DNA of 64,000 bases from Pseudomonadota bacterium (lineage in GTDB: Bacteria; Pseudomonadota; Gammaproteobacteria; Pseudomonadales; Pseudohongiellaceae): NCBI GenBank assembly GCA_027621405.1, contig JAQCBT010000002.1, positions 62,001 to 126,000 of the forward strand, written 5' to 3'. Every line of letters starts with the position of its first letter. Position 1 is the stretch's first letter. The position numbers and the translations under genes were made by a program. The notes under the pieces are model-generated. The model was not told where the DNA came from. It ran no database searches and saw nothing but the letters and a program-made list of their open reading frames with translations. Below are positions 51,966 to 61,287 of the stretch, one piece after another.

Positions 51966-52766
51966 CTAGAAAAATCCGCCGAGCCCCTCGGTCAGTTCCA
52001 CGACCACTCCCCGGGGATCGGTAAAGAATGCGGTGCCCAGGTTGATGGACTCTATATAGTTATAGGGTCTGTCGAATACTACTCCCCGTGCCTCCAGTTG
52101 TTTGCAGAAAGCCTCCAGGTTGTCGATTTCAAAACCTATGTGGTCGATGGCCGCGCCCGCGGAAGGTGCGCGTTCAGTATCCGAATTGCCAAAGCTGATG
52201 TTCATGCCCGGTACGTTGGTCGTGGTGGCGATGCTGCCCCGGGATCGAATTTCCAGATTAAACATGTCGACATACCAGTTCAGTAGCTCTTCATATCCAG
52301 GTGTAAAGTAATGTACATGGTAGGCAGTAACCTCTTCATGCAGCCCCTGGTCTTCCTGTAATTCCACGTAGGTGCCACCGGGGAACGTCAGGTAGGCGTT
52401 GGTTTGCCCCTCGGCGCCGGTGAATACCCGGCCCATCTCCAGACCAGCGGCCTCCCATTTATCGATGAAGGACTGGATGTCCCTGACCTTGAAGCCAAAG
52501 TGATCCATTACGGTCTGTCTGGAACCCATGCTTGGTTCCTGCTCGCGCAAGACCAGCAACATGTTTGGAAACCTGATGGCTATCTGCGATCCCAGCGGGG
52601 TGCGTTCACCGCCGAAGTGTTCTTCCCAGAGTGCAGCATGTTGCTCGGCATCAGGCACATTCAAATGTACATGGCCAAAGCGGATACCATCTGCATTGGG
52701 AGTCGCCAGCTGGCCATGGCTGTACAGCGGCAACAGGGCGAGAATCAAAAGAGCTAGCTTGTTCAT
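51966..52766 (-). CDS. Exported VOC family (glyoxalase-like) protein
   Basis: Signal peptide; GHVHLNVPDAEQHAALWEEHFGGE and IDHIGFEIDNLEAFCKQLEARGV. Confidence 0.85.
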   Translation of the reverse strand: MNKLALLILALLPLYSHGQLATPNADGIRFGHVHLNVPDAEQHAALWEEHFGGERTPLGSQIAIRFPNMLLVLREQEPSMGSRQTVMDHFGFKVRDIQSFIDKWEAAGLEMGRVFTGAEGQTNAYLTFPGGTYVELQEDQGLHEEVTAYHVHYFTPGYEELLNWYVDMFNLEIRSRGSIATTTNVPGMNISFGNSDTERAPSAGAAIDHIGFEIDNLEAFCKQLEARGVVFDRPYNYIESINLGTAFFTDPRGVVVELTEGLGGFF

Positions 52767-52783
52767 AAGGAATTCCTGCCGGA

Positions 52784-54082
52784 TTAGTCGATGATTGCCT
52801 GGTAGATGCCACTGCGCAGCTTGTTGTAGTCATCTACACCAGTGGCTGGTATGAGTTGGGTCATGTAAACGACGACCAGTTCTTCTGCCGGGTCGACCCA
52901 GTAGGTGCTGTGATAGGCGCCGCCCCAGCCGTACTCGCCTTCGGATCCGAGAATACCCCTGGCCCCGAGGTCGGTGACCACGAAGAAGCCCAGGCCAAAA
53001 CCCTGTCCCGGGCGAAACGGTTTGCCTTCCAGATGATCGGTAGTCATCAGTTCAATAGTCTTGCGTGACAGGATCCTGTTGCCATCCAACTCGCCGCCGC
53101 TGAGGGTCATTTGCAGGAAGCGGGCGTAGTCGTGGGCTGTAGACAGCAGGCCAGCACCTCCCGAATAGCTCATATTGGGGCCGCTACCCTGCACATAGAG
53201 CCCCTGGCTCTGCATGCCGTCTCGCGCCGCAATGGCTTCGACTCCATCATCACCGGGCTGGTAGACCACAGCGAGCCTGTCCGCCTTGCTCTGCGGCAGA
53301 TAGAAGTGAGTGTCATGCATGGCAAGCGGATCGAAGATCTCCTGCTGCAGGAAGCTGCTCAGATCCATTCCGCTGGCGACTTCGATCACGGCTCCGAGAA
53401 TGTCTGTGTTGTAGCCATAGATCCATTCTTCACCCGGGTGTTGATCCAGGGGTAGTGAACCCATGCGCTTGATGGATTCCAGGATAGGTTCCTGTTTGTT
53501 GGCAAAGTACCAGCCCTGGAATCCGGCAGCTTCCCATTCTTTCTGGGCTGGGCCACTACCGTAACTCATGCCGCCGGTATGGGTAAGTAGTTGGCGAATC
53601 GTTATCGGCCTGCGTGCCTCTTCCAGAGTGTAGCTGCCGTCTTCCCTGGCTACGGCCACCTTCATGTCCGACCATTCCGGAATATAGCGGCTCAGCGGAT
53701 GGCTGATATTCAGGTCACCTCGCTCATGCAGGATCATGATTGCCGTACTCACGATCGCCTTGGTCTGGGATGCGATGCGAAATATGGTGTCTTCCGTCAT
53801 GGGTATACCGGATTCCTTGTCGCGCATCCCATTGGCCGTGGAGTAGACGATACGCCCCTTGCGCAAAACGACAGCCACCTGTCCGGCCACCAGTCCCTCA
53901 TCAACATAGGTGTTCAATACGGAGTCCAGGCGTTCCAGGCGCGCGGAAGACATGCCAACCCGTTCCGGTCGGACCCGGGAGAGCTCCGCGGCATAGCTGC
54001 TGCTGCAGACAGCGGCCAGCAACAGCAGGCTCAGGTATTTACGGTAATTTGCCGGGGTCAGGAGGGGATGGGTCAGGCGCAT
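52784..54082 (-). CDS. Serine hydrolase, beta-lactamase class C-like (exported)
   Basis: RIASQTKAIVSTA (SxxK), QLLTHTGGMSYGSGP, YGYNTDILGAVIE (YxN). Confidence 0.9.
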   Translation of the reverse strand: MRLTHPLLTPANYRKYLSLLLLAAVCSSSYAAELSRVRPERVGMSSARLERLDSVLNTYVDEGLVAGQVAVVLRKGRIVYSTANGMRDKESGIPMTEDTIFRIASQTKAIVSTAIMILHERGDLNISHPLSRYIPEWSDMKVAVAREDGSYTLEEARRPITIRQLLTHTGGMSYGSGPAQKEWEAAGFQGWYFANKQEPILESIKRMGSLPLDQHPGEEWIYGYNTDILGAVIEVASGMDLSSFLQQEIFDPLAMHDTHFYLPQSKADRLAVVYQPGDDGVEAIAARDGMQSQGLYVQGSGPNMSYSGGAGLLSTAHDYARFLQMTLSGGELDGNRILSRKTIELMTTDHLEGKPFRPGQGFGLGFFVVTDLGARGILGSEGEYGWGGAYHSTYWVDPAEELVVVYMTQLIPATGVDDYNKLRSGIYQAIID

Positions 54083-54231
54083 TCTGGAATCCTGTTTTAT
54101 TCTGTTCCCTAGACTATCCCTGTTTGCCGCGTAAACACAACGGTGAATGGCAATAATCTGGGGCAGGACCGCGCCGCATAGACACAGTAAAAGGCAGGCG
54201 AATGGAACGGCCCGGGTGGTCGGCGCTGAAC

Positions 54232-56052
54232 CTAATCCAGGCTCGAATTAGCCGGCATGTGCCGGGAGAGAATTGAATCGGCGATCTGGCTATTGAACAG
54301 CGTGGAACTGGCTTCGAAGACACCTGCAAATTCCACCCGGTTCCTGCCGTTCTCCTTCGCCCGATACAGAGCCTTGTCAGCTTCCTTGAACAGCTCTCGG
54401 GCCTTGGGTGCAACCACTTCATTGTTCATTGGCCGGTAAGTCACACTGCCGATGCTGACCGTGACCACATCACTCACCCCGGAGCCAGCGTCAGGCATCC
54501 TCAGCTCCTCGATTGCTGTTCGTAGTGTCTCGGCCCTTTCCTGCAGGTCGAGGCCGTCGCAGCCGGGAAGCACTACCACGAATTCCTCGCCGCCATAGCG
54601 CGAAGGGAGGTCTCCACTACGTTTAAAAAGCTGGTTCATGCAGTTGCCCACCCTCGACAGGCAGTCATCACCGAGCAGGTGCCCGTAGCGATCGTTGTAT
54701 TGTTTAAAGAAGTCGATGTCTACTATTAGCAAGGACAGTGGAGTTGATTGACGGGTCGCACGAGCTAGTTCCTTGCTGAAAGTCGCGTCGAAGTGTCGCC
54801 TGTTATACAGACCGGTGAGGCTATCGGTAATTACCGATTGTTCGAGTTGCTCATTGGTATGGGAGAGCTGCTGGTTTAATTGCAGTAGCTCTTCTTCCAT
54901 CTCTTTTATATCGGCGATATTGCTGAGCACGCAGATATAGATACTCTTGTCATCGATTATCATGCTACGAATTGAAATGCGGGCCGGCACCTCGGCGCCA
55001 TCCTTGTTTCGCATCCAGACTTCCCAGTGTGAGTCGCTATTGCCAGCGGTGTGTTCGTCAATGTATTCCTGCAATGAGAAGTCATTGGATTGCGCAATAT
55101 TCTTATCTGCTATTAGCTGGTTGAACTTCTTCCCCACGAGCTCTCTGCGCTTGTAATCCAGCAATCGTTCCGCTGCGCTGTTCATGGATTCGATATTGCC
55201 ATTGGGCTGCAGGGTAATAAGTCCGTCGCCCATGGTCTCCAGTAACGCCGCGTACATGGTTTGCTTCTCCAGTAGCTTCCTCTCGCCTTGCTGGATCGTG
55301 TCAAATAGCTTGTTCACGCTGTCTACCAGTGACCTCAGCTCCCAGGCGCCATGTGGAGAGCAGCGCAGGTTATGATTACCGGCGGCGAACTCGTCCAGAT
55401 TGGCGATAGTCTGCCTTGCTGGCTGGAATACCCTGCGATCCAGGATGGCCAGAATGGTGAAGATGCAGAGCGCAATGACAGAGCTGAAGATCAGCAACTG
55501 GGTCAATAGCTCCGCTTTTACAGCTGTCAGCAACTCTCCGGTAGCGGTCTCAAGGTAGAGAGTCTCGCAGGGCATGGTCGGGGAGGTTGTCGATAAGGGA
55601 CAGAGTCGCAAGATGCCGACGAGATTGGAATCGCTGTCGAGAAATGTCTGGAATCGGGATGAATCGTTAACGATGCCCAGACGGCCAGGCTCGCCTTTGG
55701 CCTCTGTCCAGTTCTGTCCTATGTCTATGCTGCGGGTGCTCTGGAGGATGAGTCCAGCATCGTTAACTATATGCGCTGTACTTATATGGGTCTGTCCGCC
55801 TATATCCTGTATCAGTACGCGACGAAAGTCCGCTTCGAATGCATCACCTGTCAGGGCCAGGCCCCTCTCCGCTAGTTGCATTGTTCCGTGTAACAGCAGG
55901 TTCTGATTTTCGATCAGGCGTGATTGTTCACGTTGCCAGCTCCACAGCGTATTAACGACGAGTATGGCCGCCAGCATCAGTACAGAGCCAGCTATGACAG
56001 CGCGCCTCGTGCTAATTCCTGGAATCATCTGGTTCCTGTCCCTGATTACCAA
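54232..56052 (-). CDS. Diguanylate cyclase with periplasmic sensor, HAMP-like and PAS regions
   Basis: RYGGEEFVVVLPG (GGEEF), DSLTGLYNRRHFD, PAS segment ETMGDGLITLQPNGNIESMNSAAERLLDY. Confidence 0.92.
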   Translation of the reverse strand: MVIRDRNQMIPGISTRRAVIAGSVLMLAAILVVNTLWSWQREQSRLIENQNLLLHGTMQLAERGLALTGDAFEADFRRVLIQDIGGQTHISTAHIVNDAGLILQSTRSIDIGQNWTEAKGEPGRLGIVNDSSRFQTFLDSDSNLVGILRLCPLSTTSPTMPCETLYLETATGELLTAVKAELLTQLLIFSSVIALCIFTILAILDRRVFQPARQTIANLDEFAAGNHNLRCSPHGAWELRSLVDSVNKLFDTIQQGERKLLEKQTMYAALLETMGDGLITLQPNGNIESMNSAAERLLDYKRRELVGKKFNQLIADKNIAQSNDFSLQEYIDEHTAGNSDSHWEVWMRNKDGAEVPARISIRSMIIDDKSIYICVLSNIADIKEMEEELLQLNQQLSHTNEQLEQSVITDSLTGLYNRRHFDATFSKELARATRQSTPLSLLIVDIDFFKQYNDRYGHLLGDDCLSRVGNCMNQLFKRSGDLPSRYGGEEFVVVLPGCDGLDLQERAETLRTAIEELRMPDAGSGVSDVVTVSIGSVTYRPMNNEVVAPKARELFKEADKALYRAKENGRNRVEFAGVFEASSTLFNSQIADSILSRHMPANSSLD

Positions 56053-56076
56053 TTTCCCGTATGCATCCGCTTTAAT

Positions 56077-56097
56077 CCGGCCCGGTCACCGGGCCGG
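56077..56097. repeat. Perfect 21-bp GC-rich palindrome ccggcccggt-c-accgggccgg
   Basis: Direct reading; 10-bp arms with 1-nt centre, 25 bp upstream of the diguanylate cyclase start. Confidence 0.85.
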
Positions 56098-56321
56098 GAA
56101 AGGCGAAAGACTGGTCTGGCTCTAATCCTGTTTTGCTATTAACTGGCTGAAAACTATATAAAAACCCTGCTGTGACGCAGAATGCCTGAATGTTCAGCGC
56201 GCTTACTATTTAGTTTAGACTCAAAATTCCCGACCGTAGTGCTGTCTGGCCCTGGATGCCAGTGTTTCCGCGGCTTTCGTGGGTTGACTTCGATCAAGTG
56301 CTGGCGCATCATCGCGGCCCT

Positions 56322-56384
56322 ATGAATATACAATTCTATTTCTGGTGGTTTGATTATTCGGGCTGCCAGGTGAACAAGTTCTGA
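56322..56384 (+). CDS. trpL: Putative trp operon leader peptide MNIQFYFWWFDYSGCQVNKF
   Basis: 20-codon ORF with tandem TGG codons 134 nt before the trpE(G) start; downstream alternative pairings described in findings. Confidence 0.75.
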   Translation: MNIQFYFWWFDYSGCQVNKF

Positions 56385-56415
56385 TTCATCTTTGGCCGCC
56401 CAGGGTTGTGGCGGT
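56360..56415 (+). promoter_or_regulatory. Candidate trp attenuator alternative structures
   Basis: gggctgcc (56360-56367) can pair 7 of 8 with ggccgccc (56394-56401); gccgcc (56395-56400) can instead pair with ggcggt (56410-56415). No clear U-run follows. Confidence 0.55.
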
Positions 56416-56517
56416 CTATTGCTCTCAAAAAGTTTCCACTCCACGCCATAGCTCAAAGCGGTCTAGACAGGTCCGTTATCAATTCTCTTGATAGCTGGAC
56501 AATAGAGGAGCGTGGCT

Positions 56518-58728
56518 ATGCAAGCCCTTCGTCAAATTCAGTATCAATGTGCCAGCGGCATCCAGGTCCGGCGCAGCGCCCAGTCGTTGAACTACAAAAC
56601 TGCCATGGACGAGCTGGCGTTGGCCCTGAATGCCAATCGTGGTGTGCTGCTGGCTTCCAGTTTCGAATATCCCGGGCGCTACACCCGTCTGGATATCGGG
56701 TTCATTAATCCGCCACTGGAAATAGTCGCCAGAAGCACGTGCATGGAAATCACTGCCTTGAACAAGCGTGGTGAGATCCTTCTACCCGAGTTGTATTTCG
56801 CCCTTCAGGGCAGCGCCTCGATTTCCCGGTTGCATGCGGGCGACCGCAAACTCGAAATCGACGTCAGGCAGGAGGAATACGACGGTTATGAGGAGAACCG
56901 CAGTCGGCGACCCAGTATGTTCTCGGTGTTGCGTGAAATAATTCACTGCTTCGGAAGTGGTGAGGACAGTTACCTTGGCCTCTATGGTGCGTTCGGCTAC
57001 GACCTTACTTTTCAGTTCGAGGATATTGAGCGCTTCCAGAAACGGGATGAAGACCAGCGTGATCTGGTTCTGTATCTCCCGGATCAGATTACCGTTGCCG
57101 ATCACCGTTCCGAACAGACCGTGTGTTACAACTATGAGTTTCAATGTCGAAGCTGGGACTCTGACAGGCGTCAGGAAACCACGGGCGGCTTTCGTCGTCA
57201 GGGGGAAGCACTCAGGTTCGCCCCAGCCATACGCGTGGACAGCTCATGCGATCATGAGCCCGGCGAGTATGCACAGAACGTCAGGCGGGCGCTGCAATAC
57301 TTCCAGCGTGGAGATTTGTTCGAGGTCGTTCCCGGGCAATGCTTCTTCGAGCCCTGTAAAGACTCGCCCGCGGATGTATTCATTCGATTGAAGAAGAACA
57401 ATCCCGCGCCCTATGGCGCACTCATGAATCTGGGTGAGCAGGAATACCTGGTAGCCGCTTCGCCAGAGATGTTTGTGCGCGTCGAGGGACGACAGATCGA
57501 AACCTGCCCAATCTCGGGAACCATCAAGCGCGGTGGCGATGCCATAGAAGATGCGGGACAAGTACTGGCCCTGTTGAATTCGGAGAAAGACAAGTCTGAA
57601 TTATCCATGTGTACGGATGTGGACCGAAATGACAAGGCTCGCGTGTGTGAACCGGGGTCAGTCAGGGTAGTAGGCAGGCGACAGATCGAAATGTATTCAC
57701 GCTTGATTCATACCGTCGATCATGTGAAGGGACAGCTCAGGCAGGAATTCGATGCGCTCGATGGATTCCTGGCCCATACCTGGGCGGTAACCGTAACGGG
57801 CGCGCCAAAGTTGGCCGCCATGCAATATATCGAAGAATATGAGAAGTCACCGCGCCGCTGGTACGGTGGTGCCATCGGCTTTGTCGGCTTCAATGGCAAT
57901 ATGAATACCGGCCTCACCTTGCGTACCCTGCGCATCAAGGATGGGATTGCCGAGATTCGGGCAGGAGCGACACTGTTGGCGGATTCCGATCCTGTCGCGG
58001 AGGAGGAGGAGACTCGCCTCAAGGCCTCGGCCTTGCTGGATGCCGTCAGGGGTGTGTCCAGGACAGCACAGAATAAGGCGGGCAGGGTGCAGTTGTCGCC
58101 TGTCGGTCTCGGCATGAAGGCGTTGATGGTGGATCACCAGGACTCTTTCGTACACAACCTGGGAGCCTATTTCCGCGAGTTTGGTGTCGATCTGTTGACC
58201 CTGCGACCGGAGGCAGCTCGAGACTATCTGCAACACAGTTCGGTAGACATGGTCATTTTGTCACCGGGACCATCCGAACCAGCAACTTTCTCTATGGCAG
58301 AGACGATCGCACTGGCGCTGGAGCGAAACCTGCCAGTTTTCGGTGTATGCCTCGGCCTGCAAGGTCTGGTTGAATACTTCGGTGGCAGTTTGGGAACCCT
58401 GAGTCATCCCATGCACGGGAAATCATCCCCGGTGAATCATGAGGGGGGTGTGTTATTCCAGGGCATAGACAGAAAATTCAATGCGGGAAGGTATCATTCA
58501 CTTGCCGCGGAGCAGGTGCCTGACTGCTTGCGTGTGACCGCCCGAACCGATGATGGCTGTGTGATGGCGGTCGAGCATGCAAGCTTGCCAATCTATGCAG
58601 TGCAGTTTCATCCGGAATCCATCATGAGCCTGGAAGGTTCCATGGGTCACAGATTGATTTACAATTTCCTCGCAGCGATCGCCGGGCAAGCAGAAGGGAA
58701 GCTGGGAGCTAAAACCGGCTCAGGGTAA
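56518..58728 (+). CDS. trpE(G): Anthranilate synthase, fused TrpE-TrpG
   Basis: Chorismate-binding domain (CPISGTIKRGGDAIED, TVTGAPKLAAMQYIEEYEKSPRRWYGGAIG) plus glutamine amidotransferase domain (VFGVCLGLQGLVEYFGG, VQFHPESIMSLEG). Confidence 0.92.
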   Translation: MQALRQIQYQCASGIQVRRSAQSLNYKTAMDELALALNANRGVLLASSFEYPGRYTRLDIGFINPPLEIVARSTCMEITALNKRGEILLPELYFALQGSASISRLHAGDRKLEIDVRQEEYDGYEENRSRRPSMFSVLREIIHCFGSGEDSYLGLYGAFGYDLTFQFEDIERFQKRDEDQRDLVLYLPDQITVADHRSEQTVCYNYEFQCRSWDSDRRQETTGGFRRQGEALRFAPAIRVDSSCDHEPGEYAQNVRRALQYFQRGDLFEVVPGQCFFEPCKDSPADVFIRLKKNNPAPYGALMNLGEQEYLVAASPEMFVRVEGRQIETCPISGTIKRGGDAIEDAGQVLALLNSEKDKSELSMCTDVDRNDKARVCEPGSVRVVGRRQIEMYSRLIHTVDHVKGQLRQEFDALDGFLAHTWAVTVTGAPKLAAMQYIEEYEKSPRRWYGGAIGFVGFNGNMNTGLTLRTLRIKDGIAEIRAGATLLADSDPVAEEEETRLKASALLDAVRGVSRTAQNKAGRVQLSPVGLGMKALMVDHQDSFVHNLGAYFREFGVDLLTLRPEAARDYLQHSSVDMVILSPGPSEPATFSMAETIALALERNLPVFGVCLGLQGLVEYFGGSLGTLSHPMHGKSSPVNHEGGVLFQGIDRKFNAGRYHSLAAEQVPDCLRVTARTDDGCVMAVEHASLPIYAVQFHPESIMSLEGSMGHRLIYNFLAAIAGQAEGKLGAKTGSG

Positions 58729-59718
58729 CTCGTTGCTGAAGTAGATCGCCAGGCGCAGGCCCGCAAGTCCGAGTCGCTGTCTCGCCACCTGCTGCATGGA
58801 GCTGACGTAGGCCTCGTCGAGGCTCAGGGTCTCCAACTCTCGGCCTGACGCTTCCGCGCTTCGAATCGCTGCCCTTATCGTGGGCGAATAGACGAGATTC
58901 AGCAGGGTCATCCGGCTCTCGTTCAGCCACTGATCCCAGTCAGAATCCACTCCTTCGATCTGCGGTCGTGAGAAACCGGTGAGGAGTTGCATGATCTCGG
59001 CCAGTTCCGCTTCCAGTCCACTGTCGGTCACGGCTCGGTCCCAGCGACTGTGGAGATTGCTGTCGTCGATCGTAACGGCATTCCCGCCCCGGTCTCCACG
59101 CGCAAACAGTTCAGGGGAAAACAGGGCGCCAGCATGCAGAGGTTGGTGAATGTCCCCCATCAGGTGCAGCACCCAGCACAGGGCGACGGCACGCTCGGCA
59201 GGGTTCGCATTCGGGTTAGCCAGGATGCGGGTGTTGTAGTCGATGGCTGTCGATACGTTGATCACCTGATCTTCTTCCCGTATTTCTGCTGAAGCAACGC
59301 CGGGTATATCGGCAAAGGGCTCCAGGTCTATGTACACGTTGCCCTGAAAGGCGGCGGAGCCGCGTACCCAGGCTCCATCGGTGTAGTGCCACGAGGGTCT
59401 GTTGTATTGCTCCCGGTCCGGTTCCGGTAAACCGCGGGCTATATCCGGCCAGTAGGCAGCCTGTCCCAACAGCCAGCGGCTGAGTTGTGCTTCATCGTCC
59501 CTGTTGACGAAGCGGGGAATAGAATCCAGAAAATCTTCCTGGTATCTCGGGTGGGCAGATAGAATCCCGACCAATTCCGCACGCACTTCGGCGCTGACAA
59601 ATTCGAGTGCGACGGCTGCGCTGATGCGGTGACCCACCGAGTCCCAGGCCACGGCAGAAGTGGTAGCAAGAGCAAACAGCAGTGTAACAAGGCTATTGAG
59701 GATAAATCGCTTATTCAT
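58720..59718 (-). CDS. S1/P1 nuclease family protein, exported
   Basis: Signal peptide then WDSVGHRISAAVA; LHLMGDIHQPLHAG metal-binding motif. Confidence 0.9.
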   Translation of the reverse strand: MNKRFILNSLVTLLFALATTSAVAWDSVGHRISAAVALEFVSAEVRAELVGILSAHPRYQEDFLDSIPRFVNRDDEAQLSRWLLGQAAYWPDIARGLPEPDREQYNRPSWHYTDGAWVRGSAAFQGNVYIDLEPFADIPGVASAEIREEDQVINVSTAIDYNTRILANPNANPAERAVALCWVLHLMGDIHQPLHAGALFSPELFARGDRGGNAVTIDDSNLHSRWDRAVTDSGLEAELAEIMQLLTGFSRPQIEGVDSDWDQWLNESRMTLLNLVYSPTIRAAIRSAEASGRELETLSLDEAYVSSMQQVARQRLGLAGLRLAIYFSNELP

Positions 59719-59801
59719 AGTAAGGGCAAATTTTCAGGATTTGGCCTGATTTTCCAACTTGAATGTTAAACAATTATTGCAGAACGGTATAAAACCCGGA
59801 T

Positions 59802-60506
59802 TTATACCTCGAGCCATTCGGCCCGAATATCGTCGGACTGCATGAGGCTGTCGGGAGTGCCCTCGTAGACAATTCGGCCATGTCCCATCACAAACAAGCG
59901 GTGGGAAATGCGCAGTGCTACCGAGAGTTTCTGCTCAACCAGCAGGATCGCAACCCCGCGCGAGGCGATTTCTTCCAGCAAGTCACCAACCTGTTCCACA
60001 ATTTTGGGTGCCAGTCCCTCGGTAGGCTCATCGATCATGATCATGTCCGGGTCGCCCATGAGTGTTCGGCACATGCACAGCATCTGTTGCTCTCCACCGC
60101 TGAGCACACCGCCATGCACATCGGCCCTCTCGGCGAGGTTGGGGAACATGTCGAACATCTCGTCTATGGTCCAGCGACCTTGCACCTGGCCGCTCTTGAT
60201 ACCGAGCAGCAGGTTCTGGCGTACGGTGAGAGTGGGGAAGATGTCGCGATTTTCCGGTACATAACCCAGGCCGCGATGGGCGATCTCGAAGCTGGGCTTG
60301 CCGGCGATTTCTTCTCCCTTGAACAGGATCGAGCCCTGGGGTGCCACTTCACCCATTATCGCTTTTACGGTAGTCGAGCGCCCGACACCGTTTCTGCCCA
60401 GGAGGCTGACGATCTCGCCTTCTTCCACGCTGAAATCAACACCCTGCAGAATGTGACTCTTGCCGTAATAGGCGTGTAGGTTCCTGACCTTAAGCACCGT
60501 CAACAC
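59802..60506 (-). CDS. ABC transporter ATP-binding protein, LivF-like (GTG start)
   Basis: LLGRNGVGRSTTVKAIMG, GYVPENRDIFPTLTVRQNL, LSGGEQQMLCMCRTL. Confidence 0.92.
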   Translation of the reverse strand: MLTVLKVRNLHAYYGKSHILQGVDFSVEEGEIVSLLGRNGVGRSTTVKAIMGEVAPQGSILFKGEEIAGKPSFEIAHRGLGYVPENRDIFPTLTVRQNLLLGIKSGQVQGRWTIDEMFDMFPNLAERADVHGGVLSGGEQQMLCMCRTLMGDPDMIMIDEPTEGLAPKIVEQVGDLLEEIASRGVAILLVEQKLSVALRISHRLFVMGHGRIVYEGTPDSLMQSDDIRAEWLEV

Positions 60507-61287
60507 CCTCCGGGTTCTGTCCCGAACTCGTGTCGGTAGCTGCCTCTGGCACTTCTCCCAGATAGGCTTCCTGTACCCTGGGATTGGCTCGAATGGCTGC
60601 AGGCGTATCGCTGGCAATGATTTCACCATAAACGAGTACCGAAATCCTGTCGGCCACATCGAAGACGATGTTCATGTCGTGTTCGACCATAACCAGGGTC
60701 TTGCCTTCAGTTATTTTGCGGATAAGCGCCACTGCGTTCTCGGCTTCGCTGTGACTCATGCCTGCCACGGGTTCGTCCAGCATGATCAGCTCGGCCCCGC
60801 TGGCAATGGCGATTCCCAGCTCGAGAGCTCTCTGTTGTGCGTATGCCAGTTCTCCCGCGGGGAATTCCGCACGGTCGGCGAGGCCAATCTCCACCAGCAG
60901 TGCCAGGGCCTTGTCATTCAGCTCCTTCTGTCTGCCCAGTAGATGCCAGAATGAGTAACCGAATCCTTCTTTCCACAACAGGCCACAGCGTATGTTTTCG
61001 AAGACACTCAGCCGGGGAAAAATATTGGTGACCTGGAAGCTTCGTGCCAGCCCCAGTCGGGCGATAGCGAACGGCGTCTTGCCTTGTATCTCGTTATCTC
61101 GGAACAGAATCTTTCCTGCTGTCGGCTGGTATTTGCCACTGATCAGGTGAAACAGGGTGGATTTTCCCGCTCCGTTGGGGCCAATGATGGCGTGCCGCTC
61201 GCCAGGCTCAATATCGAGGCTCACATCACGAATGATCCTGGTCTCTCCGAATTGCTTGCTCACGTTTTGCAGGGATAGCATGCTCAT
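60490..61287 (-). CDS. ABC transporter ATP-binding protein, LivG-like
   Basis: IIGPNGAGKSTLFHLISG; branched-chain amino acid type. Confidence 0.93.
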   Translation of the reverse strand: MSMLSLQNVSKQFGETRIIRDVSLDIEPGERHAIIGPNGAGKSTLFHLISGKYQPTAGKILFRDNEIQGKTPFAIARLGLARSFQVTNIFPRLSVFENIRCGLLWKEGFGYSFWHLLGRQKELNDKALALLVEIGLADRAEFPAGELAYAQQRALELGIAIASGAELIMLDEPVAGMSHSEAENAVALIRKITEGKTLVMVEHDMNIVFDVADRISVLVYGEIIASDTPAAIRANPRVQEAYLGEVPEAATDTSSGQNPEGVDGA

